From Rhizobium leguminosarum bv. trifolii WSM1325 (lineage in GTDB: Bacteria > Pseudomonadota > Alphaproteobacteria > Rhizobiales > Rhizobiaceae), in assembly GCA_000023185.1 (NCBI GenBank), contig CP001622.1, positions 3,653,501 to 3,717,500 on the forward strand: a DNA stretch of 64,000 nt. The letters are read 5' to 3'. The notes under the pieces were generated by a model that saw nothing but the letters and a program-made list of their open reading frames with translations, had not been told where the DNA came from and did not search any database. Below are positions 54,425-63,550 of this stretch, piece by piece. Numbering within the stretch: position 1 is the stretch's first letter; each line of letters begins with the position of its first letter. A program made the position numbers and the translations under genes.

Positions 54425-55492
54425 ATGTTAACAATCGCACGTTCCCGGGGTACGTGTATCATGTGGGGTTGGCGCTCAGTATCAATCGCGATGCTTTGCA
54501 TCGCGTTAAGCGGCGCATGGCCGGCGCTCGCCGCCGAGCCGGTTGGCCAGGCCGTCGTCATCAAGACGCAGGTGACGGGACAGAGCGGGCCGATCGAGGT
54601 CGACACCAGCGTCCATCGCAACGAGCGCATCAAGACATCACCGTCGGGGCTTGGCCAATTCGTGTTTCGTGACGGCACGAAGCTCGCGGTGGGCTGGGGT
54701 TCGTCGGTCGTGATCGACAAATATGTCTTCGATGATTCCCAATCGGTCAAGAAACTGACGATCAGGGCAGCAAAGGGCACATTCCGCTGGGTCAGCGGCA
54801 ATTCCAACTCCTCGGCCTACCAGATCCTGACGCCGGCCGGCACGATCGGCGTGCGCGGCACCGCTTTCGATTTCTACGTCGGCCCGGATGGCACGACCGC
54901 CGTCGTGCTGTTGAATGGCGCTGCCCGTTTCTGCGGCCCGGGCGGCTGCCGGCAATTGCAGCAGCGCTGCGATTGTGTGGTGGCCAAGCCGAACGGCGAT
55001 ATGTCGGCGGCACGCCGGGTCGATCCCAGCATCCTCGCGACACTCGGAAATCAGCACGCCCTGCCCTTCCTCTCCGGCAATCAGCGGCTTGCAGGCGGCA
55101 TCGGCATGCTCGGCGGCTGCAATATGGCGTCAGCCGCGCCGGAAAGAAGGGACAGGAACCGGCCCCCGCCTCCGGCTTCGCCCGATCCACAGAAACAAGA
55201 TCCGCCGCCGAAACAGGCCGAGCCGCAAAAGGAACGGCCACACAAGCCCGATAAGCCGCATCACGACAAACCGCACCATGATAGGCCACATCACGACAGG
55301 CCGGATAGGCCCGACAAGCATGATGGAAACGACAGGCCGGGAAATCACAGCCAGAATCACGGGAATGACCGGGATCATCGAGGACACGACCGCGACCATG
55401 GCGGAGATCGTGATCACGATAAGGATCGTGATCGAGATCACGGCAGGGATCGCAACCACGACAAGGGCCGGAGTTTCAATCGGAACCGCTGA
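54425..55492 (+). CDS. FecR-domain secreted protein with His/Asp-rich tail
   Basis: A 355-residue protein with a signal peptide (core SVSIAMLCIALSGAWPALAA). Residues about 60-150 form a FecR domain (RIKTSPSGLGQFVFRDGTKL, FRWVSGNSNSSAYQILTPAG, TIGVRGTAFDFYVG), followed by a Cys-containing stretch (RFCGPGGCRQLQQRCDC). The C-terminal 100 residues are low-complexity: Pro/Lys-rich, then repeats of PHHDRP type and HDRDH, likely disordered and possibly metal-binding. Starts at 54401 (GTG) and 54461 (ATG) are alternatives. Convergent with the CHASE2 cyclase gene, from which only five bases separate it; FecR and CHASE2 proteins are often neighbours in rhizobia. Confidence 0.82.
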   Translation: MLTIARSRGTCIMWGWRSVSIAMLCIALSGAWPALAAEPVGQAVVIKTQVTGQSGPIEVDTSVHRNERIKTSPSGLGQFVFRDGTKLAVGWGSSVVIDKYVFDDSQSVKKLTIRAAKGTFRWVSGNSNSSAYQILTPAGTIGVRGTAFDFYVGPDGTTAVVLLNGAARFCGPGGCRQLQQRCDCVVAKPNGDMSAARRVDPSILATLGNQHALPFLSGNQRLAGGIGMLGGCNMASAAPERRDRNRPPPPASPDPQKQDPPPKQAEPQKERPHKPDKPHHDKPHHDRPHHDRPDRPDKHDGNDRPGNHSQNHGNDRDHRGHDRDHGGDRDHDKDRDRDHGRDRNHDKGRSFNRNR

Positions 55493-55497
55493 CGCCT

Positions 55498-57669
55498 TCA
55501 GTCGGCCGCGCTCTTCTCGAAGCGATCAGCCACCTCGCGAAAATGATCGGTCCTGCCGGAGATCCGCTGATAGAATTCCGCCAAACCGCCGATCACCTGC
55601 GCCGCCCGGAGCTTTGCCGTGCCGATAAGCTTGCGGGTGTTCTTTGAATGCGAAAGCAGGGCCTGCATCAGTTGCTGGTGAACGACAACAAGCGCTGCAA
55701 ACTCGGCAGATGCTGCAACGCGCTCGGCGCCGACGACGGCGAGGATCTGCGTTCGGCTGCTCTTGCCCTTGAGCGGGATGGCACCGGCCTCGATCAGCGC
55801 CATTCCCCGCACCGACCTTGCCGTGCTGTCGGATATCAGAATATCGAAGCCGACCTCTTTGCAGCATGATTCCAGCCGCGCCGCGACGTTGACGGCATCA
55901 CCAACCGCCGAATAGTTGAAGCGCGTCTTGGCGCCCATATTGCCGACGCAGGCAAGGCCGGTATGGATGCCGATGCCGATCCCGACCTCTTGTCCTGGCC
56001 CGAAGCCGAAGGCGTCGCCGGCGTTCAATTCGGCCAGCGTTTCGCGCATGGCAAGTGCTGCGCGAACGGCCTTGGTTTCATGATCGGCCACATCGACAGG
56101 CGCATTCCAGAACGCCATGATCGAATCGCCGATGAACTTGTCGAGCGTGCCTTCATGGGCCACCACATGGCGGCTCAGCGCATCGAGCAACGTGTTCAGG
56201 AACGCGACGACATCTGTCGGCGCCAGCCGCTCGCTGATCTCCGTAAAGCTCCTGACGTCGACAAACATCACCGTCAGTTCGCGATCGTCGCCGCCGAGGC
56301 GCAAAGCATCGGGGGTATGCTCGATGCGGTGGAGCAGCGATGGAGAAAGATAATGCCCGAAGGCGCGCCGCACCGCGCGCCGCTCCCTGTCGATCACCAG
56401 GATCCGGAACGAGGTCGCGGCAAAATGAATGATCGATCCGCTGACGATCGGAGCCAGCGGATCGAAGAGAAGTCCTGCATAAAGAAACGACAGCCAGGAC
56501 GCCACCAGCGCCATGGCCGTGATCAGCAGGCCACAGATTAGAGCGACGGCGGGGCTGACGAAGGTCGTCACCACGACGAGCAGGCATCCGACCACCGCGA
56601 TCGTCAGGATTTCCAGCCCGTCGGCCCAGTCGGGCCGCGACAGGAAATGGCCGGAGAGGATCTGCTCGACGGCCTGCGCATGCAGCGAAACGCCGGGAAC
56701 GTTCTCGCCAAGCGCAGTGACGCGGATGTCCTGCAGGCCGGCTGCCGATGTGCCGACGAAGACGATGCTGCCGTCGATGGCGGCCGCGACCTCGGGAGAG
56801 GCCCCTTCGGCCGCGAGCACCTGACGGGCGGATATATAACGTTCCGCTCGGTCGGGGCTGACATAGAGCCAGAGTTCGCCTGCTGCCGTCAGCGGCACGA
56901 CGAAATCGCCGATCTTTGCCGATGTCATGATGCCGACGCGATCGGGCGCTCCCGATAGCACATAGGTCGATGCCCCCTGTGCGACGCGCAGGGCCTCGAT
57001 TGCGAGATTAGGATAGAGCTGCTCGCCGTCTGTCAGGAACAGTGGCACCGCCCGCACCACCGGCGAGGGGTTGCCGGGATTGAGGCTGATATGGCCGAGC
57101 CCCGCCGCATTGGCCTCCAATTGCGGTCTGAGCGGCGTCGAGGCGCCGAGATAGGGCGGAGCCGAGACGGGGCTTTCGCCGGTGAAGGCGAAGCCCGCCT
57201 TGACCGGCGGCCGATAGTTGCCCTCGTTGGAAAGACCGAAGCCGAGCACGACGGGTTTTCCGGCAATTGAACGGGCGAATATCTCGTCATTGTTGGGCAG
57301 CTTCTCGGCCAAGGACGGATCCACACCGGCAACGTCGCGCACAACATTGCGCGGCGACAGCCGGTCCGGCTCGGCGAAGAGAACATCGAAGGCGATGGCC
57401 GAGGCACCCATCTCCGAAAGCCGGTCTACCAGCAGAGCCATCCGGTCCCGCGGCCACGGCCACTGGCCGAATTCGCGCAACGACGTCTCGTCGATGTCGA
57501 TCACGCGGACCGGCATCGGCTCGAAGGTCCTGGGAACCAGTCGCTGATACTCGTCGAACGTCACGCCGCGGATCAGCTTGAAAATCCCAGGATCGCCTGC
57601 CCGGAGGAGCGTCAGCATAGCCACGATCGCCAGGCCGATAACGACACCGATTTGCTGCACGCGCGTCAT
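55498..57669 (-). CDS. Adenylate cyclase with CHASE2 sensor domain
   Basis: A 723-residue membrane protein. After an N-terminal helix (VVIGLAIVAMLTLL), the CHASE2 periplasmic sensor covers about 40-330 (PVRVIDIDETSLREFGQWPW, PRDRMALLVDRLSEMGASAI, IVFVGTSAAGLQDIRVTALG). Three transmembrane helices follow, then a class III cyclase domain from about 450: metal Asp in MFVDVRSFTEIS, TLDKFIGDSIMAFW, and Asn/Arg in AVGDAVNVAARLES. The catalytic residues look complete. A C-terminal tail of about 70 residues ends the protein. The ATG at 57669 is preferred to one 15 codons upstream. Signal unknown. Confidence 0.9.
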   Translation of the reverse strand: MTRVQQIGVVIGLAIVAMLTLLRAGDPGIFKLIRGVTFDEYQRLVPRTFEPMPVRVIDIDETSLREFGQWPWPRDRMALLVDRLSEMGASAIAFDVLFAEPDRLSPRNVVRDVAGVDPSLAEKLPNNDEIFARSIAGKPVVLGFGLSNEGNYRPPVKAGFAFTGESPVSAPPYLGASTPLRPQLEANAAGLGHISLNPGNPSPVVRAVPLFLTDGEQLYPNLAIEALRVAQGASTYVLSGAPDRVGIMTSAKIGDFVVPLTAAGELWLYVSPDRAERYISARQVLAAEGASPEVAAAIDGSIVFVGTSAAGLQDIRVTALGENVPGVSLHAQAVEQILSGHFLSRPDWADGLEILTIAVVGCLLVVVTTFVSPAVALICGLLITAMALVASWLSFLYAGLLFDPLAPIVSGSIIHFAATSFRILVIDRERRAVRRAFGHYLSPSLLHRIEHTPDALRLGGDDRELTVMFVDVRSFTEISERLAPTDVVAFLNTLLDALSRHVVAHEGTLDKFIGDSIMAFWNAPVDVADHETKAVRAALAMRETLAELNAGDAFGFGPGQEVGIGIGIHTGLACVGNMGAKTRFNYSAVGDAVNVAARLESCCKEVGFDILISDSTARSVRGMALIEAGAIPLKGKSSRTQILAVVGAERVAASAEFAALVVVHQQLMQALLSHSKNTRKLIGTAKLRAAQVIGGLAEFYQRISGRTDHFREVADRFEKSAAD

Positions 57670-58104
57670 GATCTCACCGGCTGTCCCTCCGACGGCCGAC
57701 AGAACGGCCCGCACCTGCTGGCAGACAGGCTACGCCGCTTTCGGTCCAAACGCCATTCGCAGATGCATCCCGGGCGCTGTCTTTTCAGCATCCTGAGCTA
57801 CGAAACCTATGCGCTAGTGAACGAAATCGTCGACGCCGGAGCACGCCGATCGCCCAAGGGTCAGGACGGCTCTCAAGGAGGCAATCGCCGCGCTGGACGA
57901 AGCTGCGCCCGAACCGGCCGGATCATGACTGGATTAGGCGAAGCATGATTTTTCCGCCCGCCTCCCATCCCCATCTGGACTTCCCCTACCCAATCTGCTA
58001 TTTCGCGTCACCAATCGCAAGGCTCCTGCCGCGCGAACGTAATTATTTTGCCTCAGGCCGCTGCGCCGCCTCCGGCATCAACCAACCAAAGGAACGTGAT
58101 TCTC
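57670..58104. other. Intergenic region between cyclase and rpsU
   Basis: A divergent spacer of 435 bases. The rpsU promoter must lie here; an AT-richer stretch occurs at about 57990-58050. I see no small gene with a ribosome site and no strong hairpin. Confidence 0.45.
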
Positions 58105-58320
58105 GTGCAGGTACTTGTCCGCGATAACAATGTTGATCAGGCTCTCCGCGCTCTCAAGAAAAAGATGCAGCGCGAAGGCATTTTCCGCGAAATGAAGATG
58201 CGCGACTATTACGAGAAGCCGTCGCAGAAGCGTGCTCGCGAAAAGGCCGAGGCTGTTCGTCGCGTTCGCAAGCTGGCCCGCAAGCGCGCCCAACGCGAAG
58301 GTGTGGTCGCAGCACGCTGA
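58105..58320 (+). CDS. rpsU: 30S ribosomal protein S21
   Basis: A 71-residue basic protein. [20 protein letters not shown], then [20 protein letters not shown] and [14 protein letters not shown] C-terminal Lys/Arg helices, is the alphaproteobacterial S21. The start is GTG at 58105, preceded by AAGGAA. The frame is open for 19 more codons upstream, but that stretch is not S21-like. It is followed by a terminator at 58328, so it is monocistronic. S21 contacts the 16S 3' end and affects initiation. Confidence 0.96.
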   Translation: MQVLVRDNNVDQALRALKKKMQREGIFREMKMRDYYEKPSQKRAREKAEAVRRVRKLARKRAQREGVVAAR

Positions 58321-58327
58321 GCGTTTC

Positions 58328-58347
58328 CGTCGTTATTTCGACGTTTT
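58328..58347 (+). terminator. Terminator of rpsU
   Basis: CGTCG (58328-58332) pairs with CGACG (58339-58343) around TTATTT, followed by TTTT. Confidence 0.6.
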
Positions 58348-58456
58348 CAGATGCATTGTGGCGGGGGCGATCGGTTCGCCGCCGCCTTTTTTAGTTTGCC
58401 GCTGAGAGATCGCATATCCGCGCACCGGATATGCCGTATGGGGAAAGCGAGCCCGA

Positions 58457-59326
58457 ATGGCTGTCAATACCTTTAATCCGTCCCGCGCTCTGCGTTTGCA
58501 GAAAACGGCATTCCTGCCCGCTCTGGCGCTGGCGGCAATGTTCGGCCTCGCCGGCTGTGAGACGACCAATACCACGGATGCCGTGATCCGCATCGACAAG
58601 GCGCAGGGCTCGGAAGAGAACATCGCGTCGCTGACGGCGGTCATCAACGCCAATCCGAGGGATCCCGAAGGTTACAACGTCCGTGGTTCCGCCTATGGCC
58701 GCGCCGGCCAGTTCCGCCCGGCGCTGAACGATTTCAACACGGCATTACAGATCAATCCGCGGTTTTTCCAGGCTTACGCCAACCGCGCTCTCGTTTATCG
58801 CAACATGGGCCAGCAGGCCCAGGCGATTTCCGATTACAATGCCGCCCTGCAGATCAATCCGAGCTACGACGTCGCCTATATCGGCCGCGGCAATGTCTAT
58901 CGCATGGCCGGCCAGGATGATCAGGCTTTCAACGATTTCGACAAGGCGATCCAACTCGGCACTACCGATGGCCGCGCCTATCACAATCGTGGCCTGATCT
59001 ATCAGAAGCGCAATCAGCAGGACAAGGCGATCGACGATTTCTCGAAAGCGATCTCGCTCGCCCCGAATTCGGCCGAGCCCTATAATGGCCGCGGCATTTC
59101 CTATATCGCGCTGAACGACGACGACAACGCCTTTGCCGATTTCAACCATGCGATCGAGCTTAACGGCAACATCGCCGAATCCTGGGCCAACCAGGCGCTC
59201 GTCTACGAACGCCGCGGCGACAAGGCGAAGGCTGCCCGCTCCTATCGTCACGCGATCGGCCTCGATCCGAAGTACCAGCCGGCCCGTGACGGCCTTGCTC
59301 GCGTCGGCGTCGCCCCAGCCGGCTAA
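58457..59326 (+). CDS. TPR-repeat lipoprotein (NlpI-like)
   Basis: A 289-residue lipoprotein. The lipobox is LAGC (AAMFGLAGCETT), so Cys34 should be lipidated. At least six TPRs follow from about residue 70 to 285, each with an N-P/G-Y/F-x-A-Y-x-x-R-G-x-x-Y pattern (PRDPEGYNVRGSAYGRAGQF, PRFFQAYANRALVYRNMGQQ, PSYDVAYIGRGNVYRMAGQD). Such proteins scaffold envelope complexes, as NlpI does for murein hydrolases in enterobacteria; the partner here is unknown. Its own promoter probably lies in the 136 bases after rpsU. Confidence 0.9.
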   Translation: MAVNTFNPSRALRLQKTAFLPALALAAMFGLAGCETTNTTDAVIRIDKAQGSEENIASLTAVINANPRDPEGYNVRGSAYGRAGQFRPALNDFNTALQINPRFFQAYANRALVYRNMGQQAQAISDYNAALQINPSYDVAYIGRGNVYRMAGQDDQAFNDFDKAIQLGTTDGRAYHNRGLIYQKRNQQDKAIDDFSKAISLAPNSAEPYNGRGISYIALNDDDNAFADFNHAIELNGNIAESWANQALVYERRGDKAKAARSYRHAIGLDPKYQPARDGLARVGVAPAG

Positions 59327-59690
59327 GGACATCATCGGGCGGCCCGCAACGGCCTCTTGCCGGTCGCGCCGCCCATCGGAGATGTCGGCCAAAGCATTGA
59401 TGATTCAAGCGAATCTTCCGGCCGCCCGATATTATCGAGGTGATAGCGTGCTAACCTGGGCGGAGGAAGCGACGCTGCCGCAAAGCCGACCGCACCGCCT
59501 TGCAAAGAGAAGCCGAAAAAGCGTCCATCATCGTCGATGGCCTGTCATAGTGTGTTGCAACCTGCTCTTGCTCCCCCTAACATGGACCTGCTTCGATAGT
59601 CCGCTATCGGATGTTCGAACACGTGTTGAGGGCGGTTTGCGAAAGATGCGGATCTTTGCTTTCCTGGCCGCAGGCGAAAACCGTTGCGGG
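59327..59690. other. Non-coding region downstream of TPR lipoprotein gene
   Basis: About 360 bases without a gene I can support. A plus-strand frame stays open across the gap, but it overlaps the lipoprotein gene out of frame, runs through the repeat and lacks a start with a ribosome site. Composition is lower in GC from about 59540 to 59650. No hairpin or promoter stands out. Confidence 0.5.
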
Positions 59691-59697
59691 CCACGCG

Positions 59698-59795
59698 CAT
59701 TGCAGCGCCGCGCGTCCTTTCAGACGCGCAAAGAACGCTATAGCCCTTTGAGTTGCTGCATGACTTTATCCTTAAATCGATTCCGATTTAAGGAA
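59698..59795. repeat. RIME-like mosaic repeat, two palindromes
   Basis: GCGCCGCGCGTCC...GACGCGCAAAGAACG (59705-59736), then TTTGAGTTGCTGCATG, then a perfect 10-base palindrome CCTTAAATCG / CGATTTAAGG (59770-59793). This matches the full two-hairpin organisation of RIME1-type rhizobial elements. It lies directly before the kinase gene. Confidence 0.8.
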
Positions 59796-59816
59796 TTATC
59801 CGATGTGGCGTAGCAG

Positions 59817-61469
59817 ATGAAAATCGTCACGCTGTTCTTTCCCAAGGCTTCGATCGGCACCTACCTCGTCGCCATGGCCGTGGCGATCGCACTGCCGATC
59901 TTCGCCTTCGTGGCGCTGCTTCTGCTGCAGCTGGAGGACAATCAGCGTTCGACGCTGAAGCGCGAGACGGCCCAGGATGCGCTTGCCCTTTCACGGATCA
60001 TCGACCGCCAGCTTCAGGACATGGCGACGACACTGCGGCTGCTTTCGAGTTCGCCGGAGCTTGAAAACGGCAATCTCGCTTCCTTCCATGAGCGCACGGA
60101 AACGGCCCTCAGAGACAATACGCTTTTCGTCATCGCCGTCGACAGCAGCGGCCAGCAACTACTGAACACGCGTCGGGCATTCGGCACGCCGCTTGGCAAG
60201 ACGGCGAACATCCCTGCCCTCGAAGCGGTCATGGCTTCCGGTCGCATCGAGGCCTCCGACGTCTTTCGCGGCCGGACCAGCGGCGAATGGGTCTATAACG
60301 TCACCCTGCCACGGAAGAATGATCCGGTCGCAGCCCTTATCATCACGCAAAACGCGAAGGATCTGGGCAAGCTCGTGACCACCGAAGGTCTTGCCTCTGG
60401 CTGGTCGGCCGCCGTCATCGACGAGAGCGGCCACGTCGTCGCAGCCAGCGGCCCCGCTAATCTTGAACCCGGTACGCCCTTCGATCCGCGCATTCTGCCG
60501 GCGCTCACCGTGTCCCGCGGCGTCTTCGAGGACGAGACGATCCTGCCGCACATGCTCCTCGGTTATGCCCAGATTCCCGGTTGGTCGTGGAAGACAGTGA
60601 TCTGGGGACCGATTGCCCAGGCTTCGATCCTCAGCACCTGGCGTTTCCTCATCATCGGCGGCGTGGCACTGGTGCTGGTCGCCGTGCTGGGCGCCTATGC
60701 CGTCGCAAGACAGGTGCGCACCACCATCCGCGATATCGCCGACATGGCAAACCGCATGGGCGAAGGTCATATCGTCTCACCGGTCGAGACCAGCGTCATC
60801 GAGGCGAACCAGGTGGCGATTGCCCTTTCGAATGCCTCTTTCGACCGCAGCCAGACCGAAGACCGGCTGCGTTTCGTCATGCACGAGCTCGTCCACCGCA
60901 CCAAGAATCTTCTGACGCTTGCTCAGGCAATGATGCGCCAGCTGGCCAAGCAGTCGGACAGCGTCGAGACCTTCCGCGCCGCCGTCGCCGACCGCCTTGA
61001 GGGGTTGGTGCGCTCGATCGAGCTCCTGACCAGCGAACAATGGGGAGGCGTATCGCTGCGGCGGGTCGTCGACATCCATTTGCACGCATTCCCGCAATCG
61101 CGCGAACAGATCGACATCAGCGGCAAAAACTTCGTGCTGAAGCCGGATGCAGTGCAGAATCTCGGCCTCGCCTTGCATGAACTCGCCACCAATTCGGTGA
61201 AATACGGGGCGCTCTCCGTACCGCAAGGCCGTGTCCGCTTCGAGTGGCGCGACGTCAGCGAGGAAGACAAACCGGATGCCCTGCTCCGCTTCACCTGGGA
61301 GGAACGCGGCGGCCCGCCTGTCACCCAGCCATCGCGCTCGGGCTTCGGCACGACCGTTATCAAGGCTCATGCCGCCTCCGCCTTCCGCGGCACGGTTGAG
61401 ATCGATTTCCGGCCCGAAGGCCTGTTATGGGTACTGACGGCGCAGCGCGCCACGCTGGAGCGGGAATAG
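59817..61469 (+). CDS. Sensor histidine kinase, HWE/HisKA_2 type
   Basis: A 550-residue membrane kinase. Helix 1 lies at about 14-38, an extracytoplasmic Cache-type sensor domain at about 39-275, helix 2 at about 278-298, a HAMP-like linker, then the phospho-acceptor His360 in ELVHRTKNLLTLAQAM and the ATPase domain with ALHELATNSVKYGALS and FTWEERGGPPV. This motif set marks the HWE/HisKA_2 family abundant in rhizobia, linked to the general stress response and light or chemical sensing. No cognate regulator is adjacent, so it is an orphan. RIME-like repeats flank it on both sides. Confidence 0.9.
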   Translation: MKIVTLFFPKASIGTYLVAMAVAIALPIFAFVALLLLQLEDNQRSTLKRETAQDALALSRIIDRQLQDMATTLRLLSSSPELENGNLASFHERTETALRDNTLFVIAVDSSGQQLLNTRRAFGTPLGKTANIPALEAVMASGRIEASDVFRGRTSGEWVYNVTLPRKNDPVAALIITQNAKDLGKLVTTEGLASGWSAAVIDESGHVVAASGPANLEPGTPFDPRILPALTVSRGVFEDETILPHMLLGYAQIPGWSWKTVIWGPIAQASILSTWRFLIIGGVALVLVAVLGAYAVARQVRTTIRDIADMANRMGEGHIVSPVETSVIEANQVAIALSNASFDRSQTEDRLRFVMHELVHRTKNLLTLAQAMMRQLAKQSDSVETFRAAVADRLEGLVRSIELLTSEQWGGVSLRRVVDIHLHAFPQSREQIDISGKNFVLKPDAVQNLGLALHELATNSVKYGALSVPQGRVRFEWRDVSEEDKPDALLRFTWEERGGPPVTQPSRSGFGTTVIKAHAASAFRGTVEIDFRPEGLLWVLTAQRATLERE

Positions 61470-61525
61470 AGCGCGGCGCGTCTCTTAAGACGCGCTAAGG
61501 ACGCTCTATCACTTTGAAACTGCGC
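61470..61525. repeat. RIME-like repeat
   Basis: GAGCGCGGCGCGTCTCTTAA with GACGCGCTAAGGACGCTCTA, then TCACTTTGAAACTGC; the same core as at 12851 and 59698 with several substitutions. It begins immediately after the kinase stop codon. Confidence 0.75.
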
Positions 61526-61582
61526 CCGGAACAATCGCTATCTCCACCCGTTTCGGACAGGTCGTTCCAAAGGAGAAAGACC

Positions 61583-62065
61583 ATGTTCAAGCAAACGATG
61601 ATCGCAGCCGCGGCACTGACGGCCGTTGCCTGGGCGAGCCCGGCGGGCGCGGAAAACTATGTCACGCTTGGCCGGCTGGTCTGCGGATCGGATGGCGGCC
61701 AAGGTCTGATCGTCACCTCGCAGAAGAGCCTCATCTGCACTTATACGTCGGCGGCCGGCGGCGCCAAGGCAGTCTATGCCGGCAAAATCGAGAAATTCGG
61801 CCTTGATATCGGCCAGACCGGCAAGAGCGTCATGATCTGGCAGGTGCTGGCAAAGACCGGCACGGATATCCCGCAATTCGCCCTTGCCGGCGAATATTAC
61901 GGGATCGGCGCCGATGCGAGCATCGGTGCGGGCGCCGGCGCCAAGGTCATCGCCGGCGGCACCGACAAGGCCTTCATGCTGCAGCCGTTGAACGTCCAGG
62001 CGCAGGAAGGTTTGAACCTGGCGATCGGCGTCGAGAAGATGACGCTCGTGCCGGGCGAGACCTGA
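61583..62065 (+). CDS. Secreted DUF992-family protein
   Basis: A 160-residue protein with a signal peptide (MFKQTMIAAAALTAVAWASP, cleavage before ENYVT). The DUF992 pattern is clear: TLGRLVCGSDGGQGLIVTSQ, KSLICTYTSAAGGAKAVYAG, KIEKFGLDIGQTGKSVMIWQ, ending LNLAIGVEKMTLVPG. Two cysteines may form a disulfide. Members are common in Rhizobiales and of unknown function, predicted periplasmic and beta-rich. AAAGGAG ahead of the ATG at 61583 settles the start. Convergent with pntB. Confidence 0.85.
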   Translation: MFKQTMIAAAALTAVAWASPAGAENYVTLGRLVCGSDGGQGLIVTSQKSLICTYTSAAGGAKAVYAGKIEKFGLDIGQTGKSVMIWQVLAKTGTDIPQFALAGEYYGIGADASIGAGAGAKVIAGGTDKAFMLQPLNVQAQEGLNLAIGVEKMTLVPGET

Positions 62066-62122
62066 CGACAGCAGCCACGTCAGCCAAGGTAGACAGCAGT
62101 TGCCTGCTTACGTGAATCAAAC

Positions 62123-62145
62123 AGCCGCCCGAAGGGCGGCTGCAG
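62123..62145. terminator. Terminator between DUF992 gene and pntB
   Basis: AGCCGCCC (62123-62130) and GGGCGGCT (62134-62141) around GAA. The minus-strand side continues with GTTTGATTC, so it chiefly serves pntB. Confidence 0.65.
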
Positions 62146-62148
62146 CGA

Positions 62149-63543
62149 TCAGTGCGCGAGCGCCTTGTTGATATCCTCGGTCATCTTCTTCGCATCACCG
62201 AGCAGCATCATCGTGCCGTCCTTATAGAACAGCGTATTGTCGATGCCGGCATAACCCGAGCCGAGCGAGCGCTTGACGAAGAGGCAGGTCTTTGCCCGGT
62301 CGACGTCGAGAATCGGCATGCCGTAGATCGGCGAGGTCTTGTCGTCGCGCGCCGCCGGATTGGTCACGTCATTGGCACCGATGACATAGGCAACGTCGGC
62401 CTGGGCGAATTCCGAATTGATGTCCTCGAGCTCGAAAACCTCGTCATAGGGAACATTCGCTTCGGCGAGCAACACGTTCATGTGCCCAGGCATACGTCCT
62501 GCGACCGGGTGGATCGCATATTTTACCTCGACGCCGTTCTTCTTGAGATTGTCCGCGAGCTCGCGCAGCGCATGCTGGGCCTGGGCGACCGCCATGCCAT
62601 ATCCCGGCACGATGATAACCTTCGATGCATTGGCCATCAGATAGGCCGCATCCTCGGCCGAGCCGAGCTTGACCGTCCTGTCTGACGTGTCTGGTCCGCC
62701 GGACGCCGTCTCACCGCCGAAACCGCCGAGGATGACGGAGACGAAGGAACGGTTCATACCCTTGCACATGATGTAGGAGAGGATCGCGCCGGACGAGCCG
62801 ACGAGCGCGCCCGTGATGATCAGCGCCAGATTGCCGAGCGTGAAGCCGATGCCGGCCGCCGCCCAGCCTGAATAAGAGTTCAGCATCGACACGACGACCG
62901 GCATATCGGCCCCGCCGATCGGCACGATCAGCAGAACGCCGAGCGCCAGCGACAGCGCGACGACGGCCCAGAAGTCGAAATGGCTCTCGGTGGCGGCCAG
63001 CCCGATGATGAAGAGCACGATCAGCAGCAGCAGGCTCGCATTGATCACATGCCGGTAGGGCAACAGAATCGGCTTACCGGACATGCGCCCGTCGAGCTTC
63101 AGAAAGGCAATGATCGAACCGGTGAAAGTCAGCGCGCCGATCGCCACGCCGAGCGCCATCTCGACGCGCGCCTCGGTGTGGATGTGACCGATCTCACCGA
63201 TGCCGAAGGAAGCCGGCGTGTAGAGCGCGGAGGCCGCGACCAGCACCGCGGCAAGGCCGACCAGCGAATGGAAACCCGCGACGAGCTGCGGCATCGAGGT
63301 CATGGGTATGGTGCGGGCGACATAGGCGCCGACACTGCCACCGATGGCAAGCCCAAGGATGATCAGCACGAAGCCGCCGAAGTCAGGCGTCGCCAGCACC
63401 AGCGTCGTCAGGATCGCGATGCCCATGCCGATCATGCCGTAGAGATTGCCCTTGCGGCTGGTAGCCGGATGCGACAGGCCGCGCAGCGCCAGGATGAAGA
63501 GCACGCCGGAGACGAGGTAGAGGAAGGCTGCGATATTGGTCAT
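62149..63543 (-). CDS. pntB: NAD(P) transhydrogenase beta subunit
   Basis: A 464-residue membrane protein. About eight or nine helices (residues 1-270) form part of the proton channel (domain II), followed by the NADP(H)-binding domain III: VIIVPGYGMAVAQAQHALRE, MPGHMNVLLAEANVPYDEVF, DVAYVIGANDVTNPAARDDK, FVKRSLGSGYAGIDN. The enzyme uses the proton gradient to reduce NADP with NADH. Last gene of pntAA-pntAB-pntB, seven bases after pntAB. Confidence 0.97.
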   Translation of the reverse strand: MTNIAAFLYLVSGVLFILALRGLSHPATSRKGNLYGMIGMGIAILTTLVLATPDFGGFVLIILGLAIGGSVGAYVARTIPMTSMPQLVAGFHSLVGLAAVLVAASALYTPASFGIGEIGHIHTEARVEMALGVAIGALTFTGSIIAFLKLDGRMSGKPILLPYRHVINASLLLLIVLFIIGLAATESHFDFWAVVALSLALGVLLIVPIGGADMPVVVSMLNSYSGWAAAGIGFTLGNLALIITGALVGSSGAILSYIMCKGMNRSFVSVILGGFGGETASGGPDTSDRTVKLGSAEDAAYLMANASKVIIVPGYGMAVAQAQHALRELADNLKKNGVEVKYAIHPVAGRMPGHMNVLLAEANVPYDEVFELEDINSEFAQADVAYVIGANDVTNPAARDDKTSPIYGMPILDVDRAKTCLFVKRSLGSGYAGIDNTLFYKDGTMMLLGDAKKMTEDINKALAH

Positions 63544-63550
63544 CAGTCCC

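Noticed and set aside
55245..55480. Repetitive stretch at the end of the FecR gene, as a CRISPR or minisatellite
   Set aside because: The repeats are short, imperfect, in frame and encode a His/Asp/Arg-rich tail; there are no unique spacers.
59133..59813. A 226-codon open frame across the gap after the TPR gene
   Set aside because: It overlaps the lipoprotein gene in another frame and runs through a RIME-like repeat; no start with a ribosome site.
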